61,651 nucleotides of DNA from Candidatus Kuenenia stuttgartensis (GTDB taxonomy: Bacteria; Pseudomonadota; Alphaproteobacteria; SMXS01). Where the stretch lies: positions 1 through 61,651 of the forward strand of contig CALQFM020000016.1 in NCBI GenBank assembly GCA_943329845.2, read 5' to 3'. Under the pieces are notes generated by a model. That model worked only from the letters and a program-made list of their open reading frames with translations. It was not told where the DNA came from and did not search any database. Positions within the stretch are counted from its first letter, which is position 1. The number at the start of each line of letters is the position of its first letter. The position numbers and the translations under genes are program-made. Positions 19,071-28,640 of the stretch are shown here, one piece after another.

Positions 19071-20999
19071 CTACTTCTTCGGCAGCGCGTAGGCGATGAT
19101 GTAGTCGCCGAACGGGCTCTGCAGCGCCAGATGGCCGCCGGCGGCGATCACCACGAACTGGCGGCCGCTGGCGGGCGAGATATAGGTCATCGGCGTCGCG
19201 TGGCCGCCGACTGGCAGCCTGGTCTTCCACAGGATATCGCCGGTCTTCTGGTCCACCGCGCGCAGCGTCCGTTCCATGCTGGCGCCGATGAACACCAGAC
19301 CGCTCCTGGTGCTGACCGAGCCACCGATGGCCGGCACGCCCATGGTCAGCGGCAGCATGGAGCGCATGCCCCACGGGCCGTTGTCCCTGGCATCCCCGAA
19401 TGGCTCCGACCAGATCACCTTGCCGGTGTTGAGGTCGACAGCGGTCAGCGAGGCATACGGCGGATTGACGCAGGGTACGCCGAGCGGCGACAGGAATGCG
19501 CCTGTCCTTGCCGCGTAAGGCGTGCCCGCCTGAGCCTGGGGCTTGCCGGGCATGTAGCCCTCAGGGCCGGGCTTCAGGCCCATCCGGTCGGCCTTCTCGC
19601 GCGGAATGAGCCGGGTGTAGTTGGGCATGCGGCTCCAGTTGACGATCATGATCTGGCGTACCGGATCGACCGACACGCCGCCCCAGTCGATGCCGCCCAG
19701 ATATCCAGGATTGGTGATGGTCGGCTTGGTGCCCGGCGGGGTCATCGGGCCGTCGTAGCGCGCCTTCCTGAACTTGATGCGGCACCAGAGCTGGTCGAAC
19801 GGCGTCAGGCCCCACATGCTCCTTTCGGTCAGGTCCGGCCCGGCGAAATCGGGCATGCCGGTGGAGAACGGCTGGGTCGGCGACAGCCAATCGCCCTCGA
19901 CCGGACGCTGCGGCACCTTGCGCTCCTCCACGGGCTTCAGGGTCCGCCCGGTGCGCCGGTCGAGCACGAAGATCTGCCCGCGCTTGGTCGGCTGGATCAA
20001 CGCCGGCACCGGCTGGCCGCCGATCTGCAGGTCGACCAGCGTCGGCTGGGAGGCGAGGTCATAGTCCCAGACATCGTGATGGACGGTGCGGTAGAGCCAG
20101 CGCAGCGCGCCGGTCTCGGCATCGAGCGCCAGCACGGCGCTGGTGAATTTTTCGGACTCCGGCGTGCGGTGCGCGCCGAAATAGTCGGGCGTGGCGTTGC
20201 CCATGGGTGCGTAGACCAGCCCCAGCGTTTCGTCGGCGCTCATCGGCGCCCACGAATTCGGCGTGCCCAGCGTGTAGGTTTCGCCGGGGAGCGGTTCCCC
20301 GTGATATTCGGGCCGCCCCGGATCGAACGCCCACGAGAACGCGCCGGTCATGGCGTCATAGGCGCGGATCACGCCGGGCGGCTCGTTCACGTGCTGGTTG
20401 TCGGCCACCCAGCCGCCCATCACCACCCGCCCGCGGATGATGACCGGCGCCGAGGTGACGTAATAGTAGTTCGGCTTCACCTCGCCCATCCCGGTCTTCA
20501 GGTCGACCAGGCCGGCGGTGCCGAAGCCCTCGCAGGGCTTGCCCGTGCGCGCGTCTAGCGCCACGAGCTGGGCACGCGCGGTGGTGCTGAAGATGCGCTC
20601 GGCGCAGGCGCCGACGCCGTTCGGCACCTTGTAATACGTGACGCCGCGGCAGGTGCGGCGGCGGTCGTTGGGGGCGGGCGGTTCCCAGCGCCAGCGCTGG
20701 GCGCCGGTTTCGGCGTCGAGCGCGATGACCTGGTTGGTTGCCGTGCAGACATAGAGCGCATCGCCGACCATCAGCGGCGTGACCTGCAGATGGGTCTTCA
20801 GGGTCTCGCCCGGATTGGTCCGGTAGACCCAGGCCTGCTTCAGCCCGGACACGTTGGCCGGCGTGATCTGGTCGAGCGGCGAGTACCGGCTGCCGCCCAG
20901 GTCGTTGCCGTAATGGAGCCACTCGCCGTCGGCCGCCCAGGCGGATGCGGCAAGCAACGGCAGGGAAAAAAGGCCAACAAGGAAGCTGATCATGCGCAT
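19071..20999 (-). CDS. PQQ-dependent dehydrogenase, catalytic subunit (SldA/mGDH type)
   Basis: The start at 20999 is chosen because GGAG lies 6 bp upstream; an ATG four codons earlier (21011) is possible. The protein has a signal peptide (MRMISFLVGLFSLPLLAASA) and the beta-propeller of quinoprotein glucose dehydrogenases: GGSRYSPLDQITPANVSGLK, WDYDLASQPTLVDL with the catalytic Asp, PTKRGQIFVLDRRTGRTL with the PQQ-contacting Lys, and WGGVSVDP. It oxidises a sugar or polyol in the periplasm and passes electrons to ubiquinone. The membrane domain normally fused at the N terminus is encoded by the preceding gene, one base upstream, as in the SldB/SldA polyol dehydrogenase. No PQQ synthesis genes are in the window. 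Confidence 0.88.
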   Translation of the reverse strand: MRMISFLVGLFSLPLLAASAWAADGEWLHYGNDLGGSRYSPLDQITPANVSGLKQAWVYRTNPGETLKTHLQVTPLMVGDALYVCTATNQVIALDAETGAQRWRWEPPAPNDRRRTCRGVTYYKVPNGVGACAERIFSTTARAQLVALDARTGKPCEGFGTAGLVDLKTGMGEVKPNYYYVTSAPVIIRGRVVMGGWVADNQHVNEPPGVIRAYDAMTGAFSWAFDPGRPEYHGEPLPGETYTLGTPNSWAPMSADETLGLVYAPMGNATPDYFGAHRTPESEKFTSAVLALDAETGALRWLYRTVHHDVWDYDLASQPTLVDLQIGGQPVPALIQPTKRGQIFVLDRRTGRTLKPVEERKVPQRPVEGDWLSPTQPFSTGMPDFAGPDLTERSMWGLTPFDQLWCRIKFRKARYDGPMTPPGTKPTITNPGYLGGIDWGGVSVDPVRQIMIVNWSRMPNYTRLIPREKADRMGLKPGPEGYMPGKPQAQAGTPYAARTGAFLSPLGVPCVNPPYASLTAVDLNTGKVIWSEPFGDARDNGPWGMRSMLPLTMGVPAIGGSVSTRSGLVFIGASMERTLRAVDQKTGDILWKTRLPVGGHATPMTYISPASGRQFVVIAAGGHLALQSPFGDYIIAYALPKK

Positions 21000-21012
21000 G
21001 GGCCGCTCCATC

Positions 21013-21363
21013 TCAAACGAGCCCGCGACGCGCCCATGGCGTCAACAGCCATAGGCCCAGCACTGTCAGCAGTAGAACCCGGGGCATCAGCTGCCAGCCG
21101 TCCAGCCCCACTTCCCAGATCGCCCATCCCCATGTGCCGAGGACGATCAGCAGCAGCAGCCACGCGCCCATGCGGCGGCCACGCCAGAGCAGGATGGTGG
21201 CGACGATCAGCGCCACGCCGGCGACGACGTAGTAGAGCGACCCGCCCAGCAGGGCGAGCTGGATACCGCCTGCCGCCAGCGCTGCCCCGACGAGGAGCAC
21301 CAACGCGGCGAAGATTCGCGGCGGCCTCGCGGCACGGTTCGCAGGCCCTGCCATTTCGATCAT
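21013..21363 (-). CDS. Small membrane subunit of PQQ dehydrogenase (SldB-like)
   Basis: The 116-residue product has four to five hydrophobic segments (IFAALVLLVGAALAAGGIQL, GSLYYVVAGVALIVATILLW, AWLLLLIVLGTWGWAIWEVG, VLLLTVLGLWLLTPWARR). This corresponds to the N-terminal membrane domain of membrane-bound glucose dehydrogenase, including the GSLYYVVAG and W-EVGLDGWQLMPR pattern. The ATG at 21363 follows GGGGGGA. It should anchor the PQQ subunit encoded directly downstream and provide the quinone site. The separate-gene arrangement is the one found in SldBA polyol dehydrogenases. Confidence 0.82.
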   Translation of the reverse strand: MIEMAGPANRAARPPRIFAALVLLVGAALAAGGIQLALLGGSLYYVVAGVALIVATILLWRGRRMGAWLLLLIVLGTWGWAIWEVGLDGWQLMPRVLLLTVLGLWLLTPWARRGLV

Positions 21364-21473
21364 GGATCGTCCCCCCAGCTTCAACGCTGCGCGCTTGATT
21401 CCGCGCGCTTGTCGACGCAGCCACTGTAGCCAGATTGACCGGTAACCCGCTACGAAATCCTGCGATAATACCG

Positions 21474-23009
21474 TCAGGCCAGTCTGGGACCGGGCCTGCC
21501 ATCCTCGACCACGAACCGCTGGAGCGAGCGGCTGGGCGACGCTGGGTTGGCCTGGTCCTCGATCATCCGCATGTCGGCCTCGATCCCGGCCGCGCTGAAC
21601 GTGACCCTGACATAGCCCTGGTGGGCGGTGTCGGAGAACCGGATATGCGCGTGCTCCTTGCCGGGCGCGTAGAGGCCGGGCGGCAATTTGCCGCCGGCCA
21701 GCGCGCTGGTGACGAACTCGCTGGCAATGACCGGAGACGCCGGATCGTTGAAATCCGCCTTCACGTCGCACGCCCAGAAGGAATGCAGGTCGCCGCCCAG
21801 GAATACCGGGTTGCGCGGCGCCGCCCGGCGCAGAGACGCGGTGAGGCGCCTGCGCGCGGCACCGTAGCCGTCCCAGCCCTCGGTCGAGATCATCTCGCCC
21901 GGCCCAGGCTGCAGGTCCAGACGGCTGAAGCCGGTCTGCTGGGCCAGCACGGTCCACCGGGCCTTGTCGGCGGCGAGGCCCTCATCCAGCCACCGCTCCT
22001 GGACTGGCCCCAGCATAGTCCGCTCCTCGGCATCGATCTCGGGGCAATCCGACACCCTTCGGCCGCCCAGCTTGCCGGGCATCGGGCAGGCCTGGTCGGA
22101 ACGGTATTGCCGGTCGTCGAGCACATGGAACGTGGCCAGGTCGCCCCAGGCCAGCCGCCGGTAAATCTGCATGCCGCCCTCGCCCAGCATGGCGCTGGGC
22201 CGCAGCGGCATGTGCTCGAAATAGGACTGGTAGGCGGCGGCGCGGCGCCGGCCGAACGCTTCGGGCGTCGTGCCGTCCTCGGGTATGAGGCCGGCATAGT
22301 CATTCTGCACGTCGTGGTCGTCCCAGGTGACCAGCCATGGCGCGGCGGCATGGGCGGCGCGCAGGTCGGCATCGGACTTGTAGAGCGCGTGACGGGCGCG
22401 GTAGCCGGCGAGGTCGACGGGCGTATCGGCGCCGAATTGCCGCACCGCCTTGCCGTGTGAGGGCGATTCGTAAATGTAGTCGCCGGCGTGGACGATCAGG
22501 TCCGGCGCGCCGGCAATCATGTCGCGGTAGGCCGCGAAATAGCCGTTCTCCCAGTGCTGGCACGAGGTGAGCGCCACCTTCAGCCGCTCGGGCCGTTCTG
22601 GAACCGTCAGCGTGCGCCCAGTAGGGCTGACGGCCTTGCCCGCGTGGAACCGGTACCAGTAGGGCCGGCCGGGCCGCAGCCCGCCGATCTCTGCATGGAC
22701 GGAATGAGCCAGATCGCGGATCGCCATGGCGCCGCCCCGGTTGACGATCCGGCGGAAGCCCTCATCCTCCGACACCTCCCAGCCGACCGGAAGCTCCGGC
22801 TCGTCGAGCAGCGCCAGGTTCTCGCCAACCAGGCGAGTCCACAGCACGAATCCGTCGGTGGAGGGTTCGCCGGAGGCCACGCCCAGCGCGAATGGATCGG
22901 CCCTGAAGCGCGGTGATCCCAGCGCCAGCGCGTCTGCCGGCCGCAGCATGGACCACGCCACCGCCGCCGACAGGCCGCTGATCACATTCCTGCGCGTGTA
23001 ACCGTTCAT
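21474..23009 (-). CDS. PhoD-like alkaline phosphatase/phosphodiesterase
   Basis: The 511-residue product starts with a twin-arginine signal (MNGYTRRNVISGLSAAVAWS), so it is probably folded in the cytosol and exported by Tat. The PhoD N-terminal domain (FALGVASGEPSTDGFVLWTR) precedes the metallophosphatase core: TSCQHWENGYFAAYRD, HAGDYIYESPSHG, VTWDDHDVQNDYAG and LGGDLHSFWACDV carry the Fe/Ca ligands. Such enzymes release phosphate from mono- and diesters outside the inner membrane. It lies upstream of the PQQ genes on the same strand, 110 bp from the membrane subunit gene, and 61 bp downstream of the nlpD-like gene. No Pho box was identified. Confidence 0.94.
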   Translation of the reverse strand: MNGYTRRNVISGLSAAVAWSMLRPADALALGSPRFRADPFALGVASGEPSTDGFVLWTRLVGENLALLDEPELPVGWEVSEDEGFRRIVNRGGAMAIRDLAHSVHAEIGGLRPGRPYWYRFHAGKAVSPTGRTLTVPERPERLKVALTSCQHWENGYFAAYRDMIAGAPDLIVHAGDYIYESPSHGKAVRQFGADTPVDLAGYRARHALYKSDADLRAAHAAAPWLVTWDDHDVQNDYAGLIPEDGTTPEAFGRRRAAAYQSYFEHMPLRPSAMLGEGGMQIYRRLAWGDLATFHVLDDRQYRSDQACPMPGKLGGRRVSDCPEIDAEERTMLGPVQERWLDEGLAADKARWTVLAQQTGFSRLDLQPGPGEMISTEGWDGYGAARRRLTASLRRAAPRNPVFLGGDLHSFWACDVKADFNDPASPVIASEFVTSALAGGKLPPGLYAPGKEHAHIRFSDTAHQGYVRVTFSAAGIEADMRMIEDQANPASPSRSLQRFVVEDGRPGPRLA

Positions 23010-23070
23010 GCAATCCCCTCCCCGACTATGAGGCGCAGCCTAGCACGCGAGGGTGACGGTTGATGAGGAG

Positions 23071-24192
23071 TCAGGCGGGCGGAAGATACTGCGCGGGATC
23101 GACCGCCCGGGCGCCCTGGCGCAACTCGAAATGCAGCTGCGGCTCGCCGACCTGGCCGCTCGATCCGGCTCGGGCGATGGGCGCGCCCCGGTTCACCGCC
23201 TGGCCGCGGCTTACGAGGATATCGTCGTTGTGGGCATAGGCCGACACCCAGCCCTGGTCGTGGCGCAGCAGGATCAGGTTGCCGAAGCCCTTCAGCTCGT
23301 TGCCGGCATAGGCCACGGTACCGGCGGCAGCGGCCACCACCTGGGTGCCGCGCTTCACGCGGATGTTGATGCCGTCATTGCGCATGCCGCCGTCCTTGCC
23401 GCCGAAGCCCGAGATCACCGGGCCGCGCGCCGGCCAGATGAAGCCGCCGGCCAGGGCCTTCACGGCGGGAGCGGTTTCGGTGGCGGCGGGCAGCACGTCG
23501 GCGACCGAGGTGGCGGGCTCGAGCGCGCCGCCGGAGCGCGCCGGGATCGCCAGGATCTGGCCGATGACGATGCCGTGGGACTGGTCGATGCCGTTGGCCG
23601 CCATCAGCCGGGCAATATCGACCGAATAGCGGCGCGAGATGCTGTAGAGCGTATCGCCCGGAATCACCGAATGATGGTCGCCGCCGGGGATCTTCAGCTT
23701 CTGGCCGATCTTCAGCGCGTAGGGCGGCTGGAGACCATTGAGCTCGATGATCTCTTTGGCGTTCACGTTGTGGCGCCGGGCGATGCCGAACACCGTATCG
23801 CCTTGCTCCACCGTGACGGTCTTGCCGACCAGCACGCCGCCCGCTGTCGACGGCTTGGGCGCGCCGGGCGCCGCCTCGGCCGGCTTTGGCGGTGCGAAGG
23901 ACTTGCCGCCATACCCAGGCCGCTTCGGCGGCGGCGCCATGCTGCCGCCGCCAGGGACATCGTCCAGCGTCGTGACGCCCACTTCCTTCTTGCCCGCCGC
24001 CGGGGCGTCGATGGGATAGGCCGCTTCGGGCTTGTCGGTGGGTTCCGGCACCGGAAACGGCGCGTTCGGTCCGCGCGCCTCCACGACCGGCGGCACGTAA
24101 CGGTATTCGACATCACGGCTTTCGCACGCGGCCAGGGCGGCCGTGGTCACGGCCATGGCGATCCCGCAAAACCTTCTGAAATTCAATCGCAT
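23071..24192 (-). CDS. LysM/M23 (LytM) lipoprotein, NlpD/DipM-like
   Basis: Starting at the ATG at 24192 gives 373 residues with a lipoprotein signal whose lipobox is LAAC (Cys23). Two LysM peptidoglycan-binding domains lie at about 125-170 and 173-217 and a LytM domain at about 250-370. The LytM zinc site is incomplete: the first His position is Arg271 (GGMRNDGINI), and the first His of the HxH motif is Gln352 (PQLHFEL), while His321 and His354 remain. Degenerate LytM proteins such as NlpD and EnvC activate amidases rather than cut peptidoglycan themselves. It follows surE and pcm, the classical surE-pcm-nlpD order. Confidence 0.9.
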   Translation of the reverse strand: MRLNFRRFCGIAMAVTTAALAACESRDVEYRYVPPVVEARGPNAPFPVPEPTDKPEAAYPIDAPAAGKKEVGVTTLDDVPGGGSMAPPPKRPGYGGKSFAPPKPAEAAPGAPKPSTAGGVLVGKTVTVEQGDTVFGIARRHNVNAKEIIELNGLQPPYALKIGQKLKIPGGDHHSVIPGDTLYSISRRYSVDIARLMAANGIDQSHGIVIGQILAIPARSGGALEPATSVADVLPAATETAPAVKALAGGFIWPARGPVISGFGGKDGGMRNDGINIRVKRGTQVVAAAAGTVAYAGNELKGFGNLILLRHDQGWVSAYAHNDDILVSRGQAVNRGAPIARAGSSGQVGEPQLHFELRQGARAVDPAQYLPPA

Positions 24193-24253
24193 GGCATTGA
24201 TCTTAGGTTCGATGGGCCGAGGCTTCAATGACCGCCATGCCGGTTTCATCCGC

Positions 24254-24886
24254 CTATCCCTCGGTGCCGTCCAGCATCGGGACGAAACGCACGGGCAGCA
24301 GCGGCGAGGATTCGAACGAATCGCCGCGCCTGACTACCCGCGTAATGGTCTGGTTGCCCGACAGGCCGACGGGAATGATCATCACGCCGCCCTCGGTGAG
24401 CTGCTTGACCAGGTTCATGGGCACGACCGGCGCGGCGGCGGTGCCGATGATCCGGTCGAACGGCGCCACTTCAGGCCAGCCCTTGAAGCCGTCGCCGAAG
24501 CGGGTCACGACGTTGGTCAGTTTCAGTTCCCGGAAGCGGTCGGAGGCTTCCTTCAACAGGTCGCGCTGCCGCTCGATTGTGTAGACGCGGCGCACCAGCG
24601 GCGACAGCACGGCGGTCTGGTAGCCCGAGCCGGTGCCGATCTCCAGCACCAGCATGCGCCGTTGCAGCTCGAGCGCGGTCGTCATGAACGCGACCACATA
24701 AGGCTGCGAGATGGTCTGGCCGCAGGCGATGGGCAGCGCCGTGTCCTCATAGGCCCGGTCGCGGAAGCCGTCGGGCACGAACATGTCGCGGGGCACACCC
24801 TCGACCGCGGACAGCACCGCGGTGTCGTTGATCCCGGCGCGGCGCAACTCCATCAGCAACCGGATCTTCTTCGATGGGTCATACAC
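24254..24886 (-). CDS. pcm: Protein-L-isoaspartate O-methyltransferase
   Basis: The 210-residue product is a typical Pcm. It methylates isoaspartyl residues with S-adenosylmethionine so that damaged proteins can be repaired. Motif I VLEIGTGSGYQTAVLS, the GQTISQPYVVAFMT substrate segment near residue 55, and FDRIIGTAAAPVVP are intact. Its start overlaps the end of surE by 8 bp, and the nlpD-like gene begins 61 bp downstream. A more divergent PIMT-family gene occurs at 52105-52758. Confidence 0.95.
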   Translation of the reverse strand: MYDPSKKIRLLMELRRAGINDTAVLSAVEGVPRDMFVPDGFRDRAYEDTALPIACGQTISQPYVVAFMTTALELQRRMLVLEIGTGSGYQTAVLSPLVRRVYTIERQRDLLKEASDRFRELKLTNVVTRFGDGFKGWPEVAPFDRIIGTAAAPVVPMNLVKQLTEGGVMIIPVGLSGNQTITRVVRRGDSFESSPLLPVRFVPMLDGTEG

Positions 24887-25700
24887 GGCCGGCGACCTCC
24901 CCGGCCGCCTTGGTCAGGCGCTGGCGGTCGCGTTCATGGGTCAAGTCGAGGTGCAGCGGCGTGACCGACACGCGGCCCTCGCGCACCGCCTTGATGTCGG
25001 TACCGTCGACCAGGTGTTCGCGCGAGCGGCGGTAGCCGATCCAGTAATAGGTCTCGCCGCGGGTGTCGACACGCTGGTCGAACTGGATGTCGGCCGGGTC
25101 GCGCTGGCCCTGGACGGTGATCTCCATCTCGGTGACCTCGCCGCGCCGTGCGTCCGGGAAATTGACGTTCATCAGGATCTCGGGCGCCCAGCCGACCGAG
25201 ACCAGCCAGCGGATCATCCGCTCCATGGCGACCTCGGTCCCCTGCCAGTCGATCTCGGTGGCGCCGGGAAACACCGACTGGCTGAGCGCGATGGACGGGA
25301 TGCCCAGCAGCGTGCCTTCCATGGCGGCGGCGACCGTGCCCGAATAGGTCACGTCCTCGCCCATGTTGGCACCCCGGTTGACGCCGGACAGCACCAGCGT
25401 GGGGCGCTTGCCCGGGATCACCCGGTTGACGCCGAGCAGCACGCTGTCGGTGGGCGTGCCGCGCACGGCGAATCGGTGGTCTCCGACTTGCCGGAACCGC
25501 AGCGGCTGGGTCAGGGTGAGCGAATGACCGGTGCCGCTCTGCTCGTATTCGGGGGCGACCACCCAGACGTCGTCGCTGAGCCGGCGCGCGATCCGCTCGA
25601 GAATCTCGATGCCGGCCGCGCTGTAGCCGTCGTCATTGGTAACAAGGATCCGGTGCTGGGAGAGGTCGAAGGCGACATCTGGCAACGGGAAGAAGGTCAT
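24879..25700 (-). CDS. surE: 5'/3'-nucleotidase SurE
   Basis: The 273-residue product is a SurE nucleotidase, which removes phosphate from nucleoside monophosphates with a divalent metal. The metal-binding Asp pair is in RILVTNDDGYSAAGI near residues 18-30. VVAPEYEQSGTGHSLTL and LSGVNRGANMGEDVTYSGTV follow. Its N terminus is about ten residues longer than usual (MTFFPLPDVAFDLSQH). It starts one base after serS and overlaps pcm, so the serS-surE-pcm chain is translationally linked. Confidence 0.96.
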   Translation of the reverse strand: MTFFPLPDVAFDLSQHRILVTNDDGYSAAGIEILERIARRLSDDVWVVAPEYEQSGTGHSLTLTQPLRFRQVGDHRFAVRGTPTDSVLLGVNRVIPGKRPTLVLSGVNRGANMGEDVTYSGTVAAAMEGTLLGIPSIALSQSVFPGATEIDWQGTEVAMERMIRWLVSVGWAPEILMNVNFPDARRGEVTEMEITVQGQRDPADIQFDQRVDTRGETYYWIGYRRSREHLVDGTDIKAVREGRVSVTPLHLDLTHERDRQRLTKAAGEVAGRV

Positions 25701-25701
25701 C

Positions 25702-26979
25702 TCAGCGTCCCGCTCCGATCACTTCGAGCCCGCCCATATAGGGCCGCAGCGCGTCGGGAATGGTGATGCTGCCGTCGGCGCGCTGGTAGTTCTCCATCAC
25801 CGCGATCAGCGTTCGGCCGACAGCGAGGCCCGAACCGTTCAGCGTGTGGACGAAGCGGGTCTGCTTGCCACCGTCGTCGCGGAACCGCGCCCTCATGCGG
25901 CGAGCCTGGTATTCGCCCGTATTCGAGCAGGACGAGATTTCCCGGTAGCGCGATTGTCCGGGTAGCCAGACCTCCAGATCGTAGGTCTTGCGTGCGCCCG
26001 TGCCGGTGTCGCCCGAGCACAGGATCATCACCCGGTACGCGAGCCCGAGACGCTTCAGCACCTCCTCGGCGCAGGCGGTGAGGCGCTGGTGCTCGGCCTC
26101 GGACTCTTCCGGCCGGGTAATGCTGACCAGCTCGACCTTCTTGAACTGGTGCTGGCGGATCATGCCGCGCGTGTCCTTGCCGGCGGCGCCCGCTTCCGAA
26201 CGGAAGCACGGCGACAGCGCGGTGACGCGGATCGGCAGATCGGCGGCGTCGAGAATCTGCTCGCGGACCAGGTTGGTCAGCGTCATCTCCGAGGTGGAGA
26301 TCAGCCAGAAATCGTTCGTCGTGTGGAACATGTCCTCGGCCGCCTTGGGCAGCTGGCCGGTGCCGTATGCCGCTTCGGTCCGCACCATCAGCGGCGTGTC
26401 GCACTCGGTGTAGCCGGACTCGGTGGTGTGCAGGTCGAGCATGAAGGCGCCGATGGCGCGCTCCAGCCTGGCGAGTTGGCCTTTCAGCACCACGAAGCGC
26501 GAGCCGGACATGCGCGCGGCGGCGTCGAAATCCATCAGGCCCATGGCTTCGCCCAGCGCCGCATGATCCTTGGGCTCGAAATCGAATACGGGCGGCACGC
26601 CGATCCGGCGCAGCTCGACGTTGGCGTTCTCGTCCGGTCCGTCGGGCACGTCGTCGTCCAGATGGTTCGGAATGGCGGCCAGCACGTCGTCCAGTTCGGC
26701 CTGCAGGGCGCGCTCGCGCTCTTCGCCGTCCTGGATCTCGGTTTTCAGCGCACCGACCGCGTCGAGGACAGCCTGGACGTCCTCGCCCCTCGACTTGGCG
26801 ATGCCGATTTCCTTCGACTTGGCGTTGCGCTCCGCCTGGGCTTCCTGCAGCCGAGTCTTCAGCGCCCGGAGCGACGAATCGAGCGCGATAACCTGCTGCG
26901 ACAGCGGCTGGCGGCCACGGCGCGCGAGGCCCTTGTCGAAGATTTCAGGGTTCTCCCGGATCCATTTGATATCGAGCAT
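25702..26979 (-). CDS. serS: Serine--tRNA ligase
   Basis: The 425-residue product is a class II seryl-tRNA synthetase. The N-terminal antiparallel coiled-coil arm that grips the tRNASer long variable arm spans about residues 28-105. The catalytic core shows motif 2 ([25 protein letters not shown]) and motif 3 ([19 protein letters not shown]). The start [12 protein letters not shown] is the family consensus. It sits between tatC (73 bp upstream) and surE (one base downstream). Confidence 0.97.
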   Translation of the reverse strand: MLDIKWIRENPEIFDKGLARRGRQPLSQQVIALDSSLRALKTRLQEAQAERNAKSKEIGIAKSRGEDVQAVLDAVGALKTEIQDGEERERALQAELDDVLAAIPNHLDDDVPDGPDENANVELRRIGVPPVFDFEPKDHAALGEAMGLMDFDAAARMSGSRFVVLKGQLARLERAIGAFMLDLHTTESGYTECDTPLMVRTEAAYGTGQLPKAAEDMFHTTNDFWLISTSEMTLTNLVREQILDAADLPIRVTALSPCFRSEAGAAGKDTRGMIRQHQFKKVELVSITRPEESEAEHQRLTACAEEVLKRLGLAYRVMILCSGDTGTGARKTYDLEVWLPGQSRYREISSCSNTGEYQARRMRARFRDDGGKQTRFVHTLNGSGLAVGRTLIAVMENYQRADGSITIPDALRPYMGGLEVIGAGR

Positions 26980-27052
26980 GGAGGCGCGTTTCGCTTGGCG
27001 GTGGACAGCCTGTATAGCCGGGCGGGTGCGCCCCGTCCAGCCACGCTCCCGG

Positions 27053-27853
27053 TTAAATTTCGGCCGCCGCCGCCCGCCTCTTTTCGGTCAGGCGGACCAT
27101 GATGATCGAGGCCTCGTAGAGCAGGCAGACCGGCAGCGCCAGCGCGCACTGGCTGAACACGTCGGGCGGCGTCAGCACCGCGGCGACGATGAAGATCAAC
27201 ACGATGGCGTACTTCCGCTTGTCGCGCAGCCAGCCCGAACTGATGATCCCCACATAGCCCAGCAAGGTCAGGGCAACGGGCATCAGGAACATGACCCCGA
27301 ACGAGAAGATCAGCTTCATCGACAGGTCGAGATACTCGTTGACCTTGCCCTCGAACTGGATCGGTAGGCCGCCGCTGCCAGCGCCCATGGTCTCGAAGCT
27401 GAGAAAGAACGACCACGCCAGCGGAAACACCACGTAATAGGCCATGGCCGCGCCGGCGGTGAACAGGATCGGTGTGGCGACCAGGAACGGCAGGAAGGCG
27501 CGGCGCTCGTTCTTGTAGAGGCCGGGGGCCACGAATGCCCACACTTGCACGGCCACGATCGGGAACGACAGCATGATCGCGGCGAAGAACGCCACCTTGA
27601 TCTGGGTCAGCATGGCTTCGGTCAGGCCGGTGTAGATCAGCCGCCTGCCGGGATGGTCCTTCAGCGCGTTGGACAGCGGCCGCACCAGGAACTCGTAGAT
27701 GTCCACGGCGAAATAGAGGCACACCGCAAATACGATGACGAAGCCAAGCACCGAATAGATCAACCGCTTGCGCAGCTCGATGAGGTGCTCGACCAGTGGC
27801 GCGCGCGAGCCCTCCAGTTCATCCTCTTCCCCGGTCGCGGCGTTCTCGCTCAC
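27053..27853 (-). CDS. tatC: Sec-independent translocase subunit TatC
   Basis: The 266-residue product has six membrane spans and the conserved TatC N-terminal region ([19 protein letters not shown]) where the twin-arginine signal docks. Other markers are [20 protein letters not shown] and the periplasmic loop ahead of [10 protein letters not shown]. Together with TatA and TatB it exports folded proteins, one likely client being the PhoD-like protein encoded at 21474-23009. The start overlaps the tatB stop by 4 bp. Confidence 0.97.
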   Translation of the reverse strand: MSENAATGEEDELEGSRAPLVEHLIELRKRLIYSVLGFVIVFAVCLYFAVDIYEFLVRPLSNALKDHPGRRLIYTGLTEAMLTQIKVAFFAAIMLSFPIVAVQVWAFVAPGLYKNERRAFLPFLVATPILFTAGAAMAYYVVFPLAWSFFLSFETMGAGSGGLPIQFEGKVNEYLDLSMKLIFSFGVMFLMPVALTLLGYVGIISSGWLRDKRKYAIVLIFIVAAVLTPPDVFSQCALALPVCLLYEASIIMVRLTEKRRAAAAEI

Positions 27854-28290
27854 GGCGTTCCCTGCCCTTCAGGCTTGGACGCCGGTTCGCGCGCCGCTGG
27901 ATCGGGATTTGCCGGATCGGTCACCACGTCGGTCACGGGAGGCGGCAGTTCCGGCGCCGTCTCGGCCGCTGCCGGTTCCGGCGACGCCGGCGCAAGCTTC
28001 GGATCGTTGACGACCACCGGCTTGCCGACCCCGACAGGATCGAGCAGGTCGTCGAAGTTCCCCTGTCCCTTCATGGCGCGGCGGGTCTTTTCGACGGCGT
28101 CGCGCAGCTCCTGCAGCTCGGATTCGCGGACGTAGTCGTTCACCGTGCCCATGAACTCGTCGACCATGCGCCGCATCTTGGCGATGGTGCGCGCGAAGCC
28201 GCGGACGACGCGAGGCAAATCCTTTGGCCCGACCACCACGAGCGCGACGATCACGATCACCAGCAGTTCGGGGAGGCCGACGTCAAACAT
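27850..28290 (-). CDS. tatB: Sec-independent translocase subunit TatB
   Basis: The 146-residue product begins MFDVGLPELLVIVIVALVVV, the single TatB membrane helix with its conserved Glu8. GPKDLPRVVRGF then leads into an amphipathic helix (TIAKMRRMVDEFMGTVNDYV) and a proline- and acid-rich tail. TatB forms the signal-recognition complex with TatC. It lies 20 bp downstream of tatA. Confidence 0.95.
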   Translation of the reverse strand: MFDVGLPELLVIVIVALVVVGPKDLPRVVRGFARTIAKMRRMVDEFMGTVNDYVRESELQELRDAVEKTRRAMKGQGNFDDLLDPVGVGKPVVVNDPKLAPASPEPAAAETAPELPPPVTDVVTDPANPDPAAREPASKPEGQGTP

Positions 28291-28310
28291 GGATCAAGGT
28301 TGCGCCTGGT

Positions 28311-28550
28311 TCAGGTCTTGGCCGCATCGTCCTTGCGCGGCGCTACGTCGGTCAGCGAGGCATCCTGGTTGAGCTGCCGGGCGTCCTGCGCCTTCGCGGA
28401 CGGCGCCTCATCGTCCTCCGCCATGCCCTTGCGGAAGCTTTTGATGCCTTTGGCGACGTCGCCCATCATGCCCGAGATCTTGCCGCGTCCGAAAAGCAGC
28501 ACCACGATCAGGACGATGATGAGGATTTCTGTCCAGCCCAGATTGAACAC
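28311..28550 (-). CDS. tatA: Sec-independent translocase subunit TatA
   Basis: The 79-residue product shows a short N-terminal helix ([20 protein letters not shown]), then the [20 protein letters not shown] amphipathic helix with the conserved FGRGK hinge, and a charged tail. TatA oligomers form the pore of the twin-arginine pathway. It is the first gene of tatABC, 90 bp downstream of scpB. Confidence 0.95.
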   Translation of the reverse strand: MFNLGWTEILIIVLIVVLLFGRGKISGMMGDVAKGIKSFRKGMAEDDEAPSAKAQDARQLNQDASLTDVAPRKDDAAKT

Positions 28551-28640
28551 GCTCTACTCCGGTTGCCGAGGAACGGCGGCGTCCTTGCGCCAGTTAGCAG
28601 ACAAATAGGCTCGAAAAGCCGCCAGCACAAGTTGAACCCG

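Noticed and set aside
21013-21957. Long version of the PQQ membrane-subunit gene (314 codons)
   Set aside because: The upstream 198 codons are out-of-frame PhoD sequence; a strong ribosome site marks the start at 21363.
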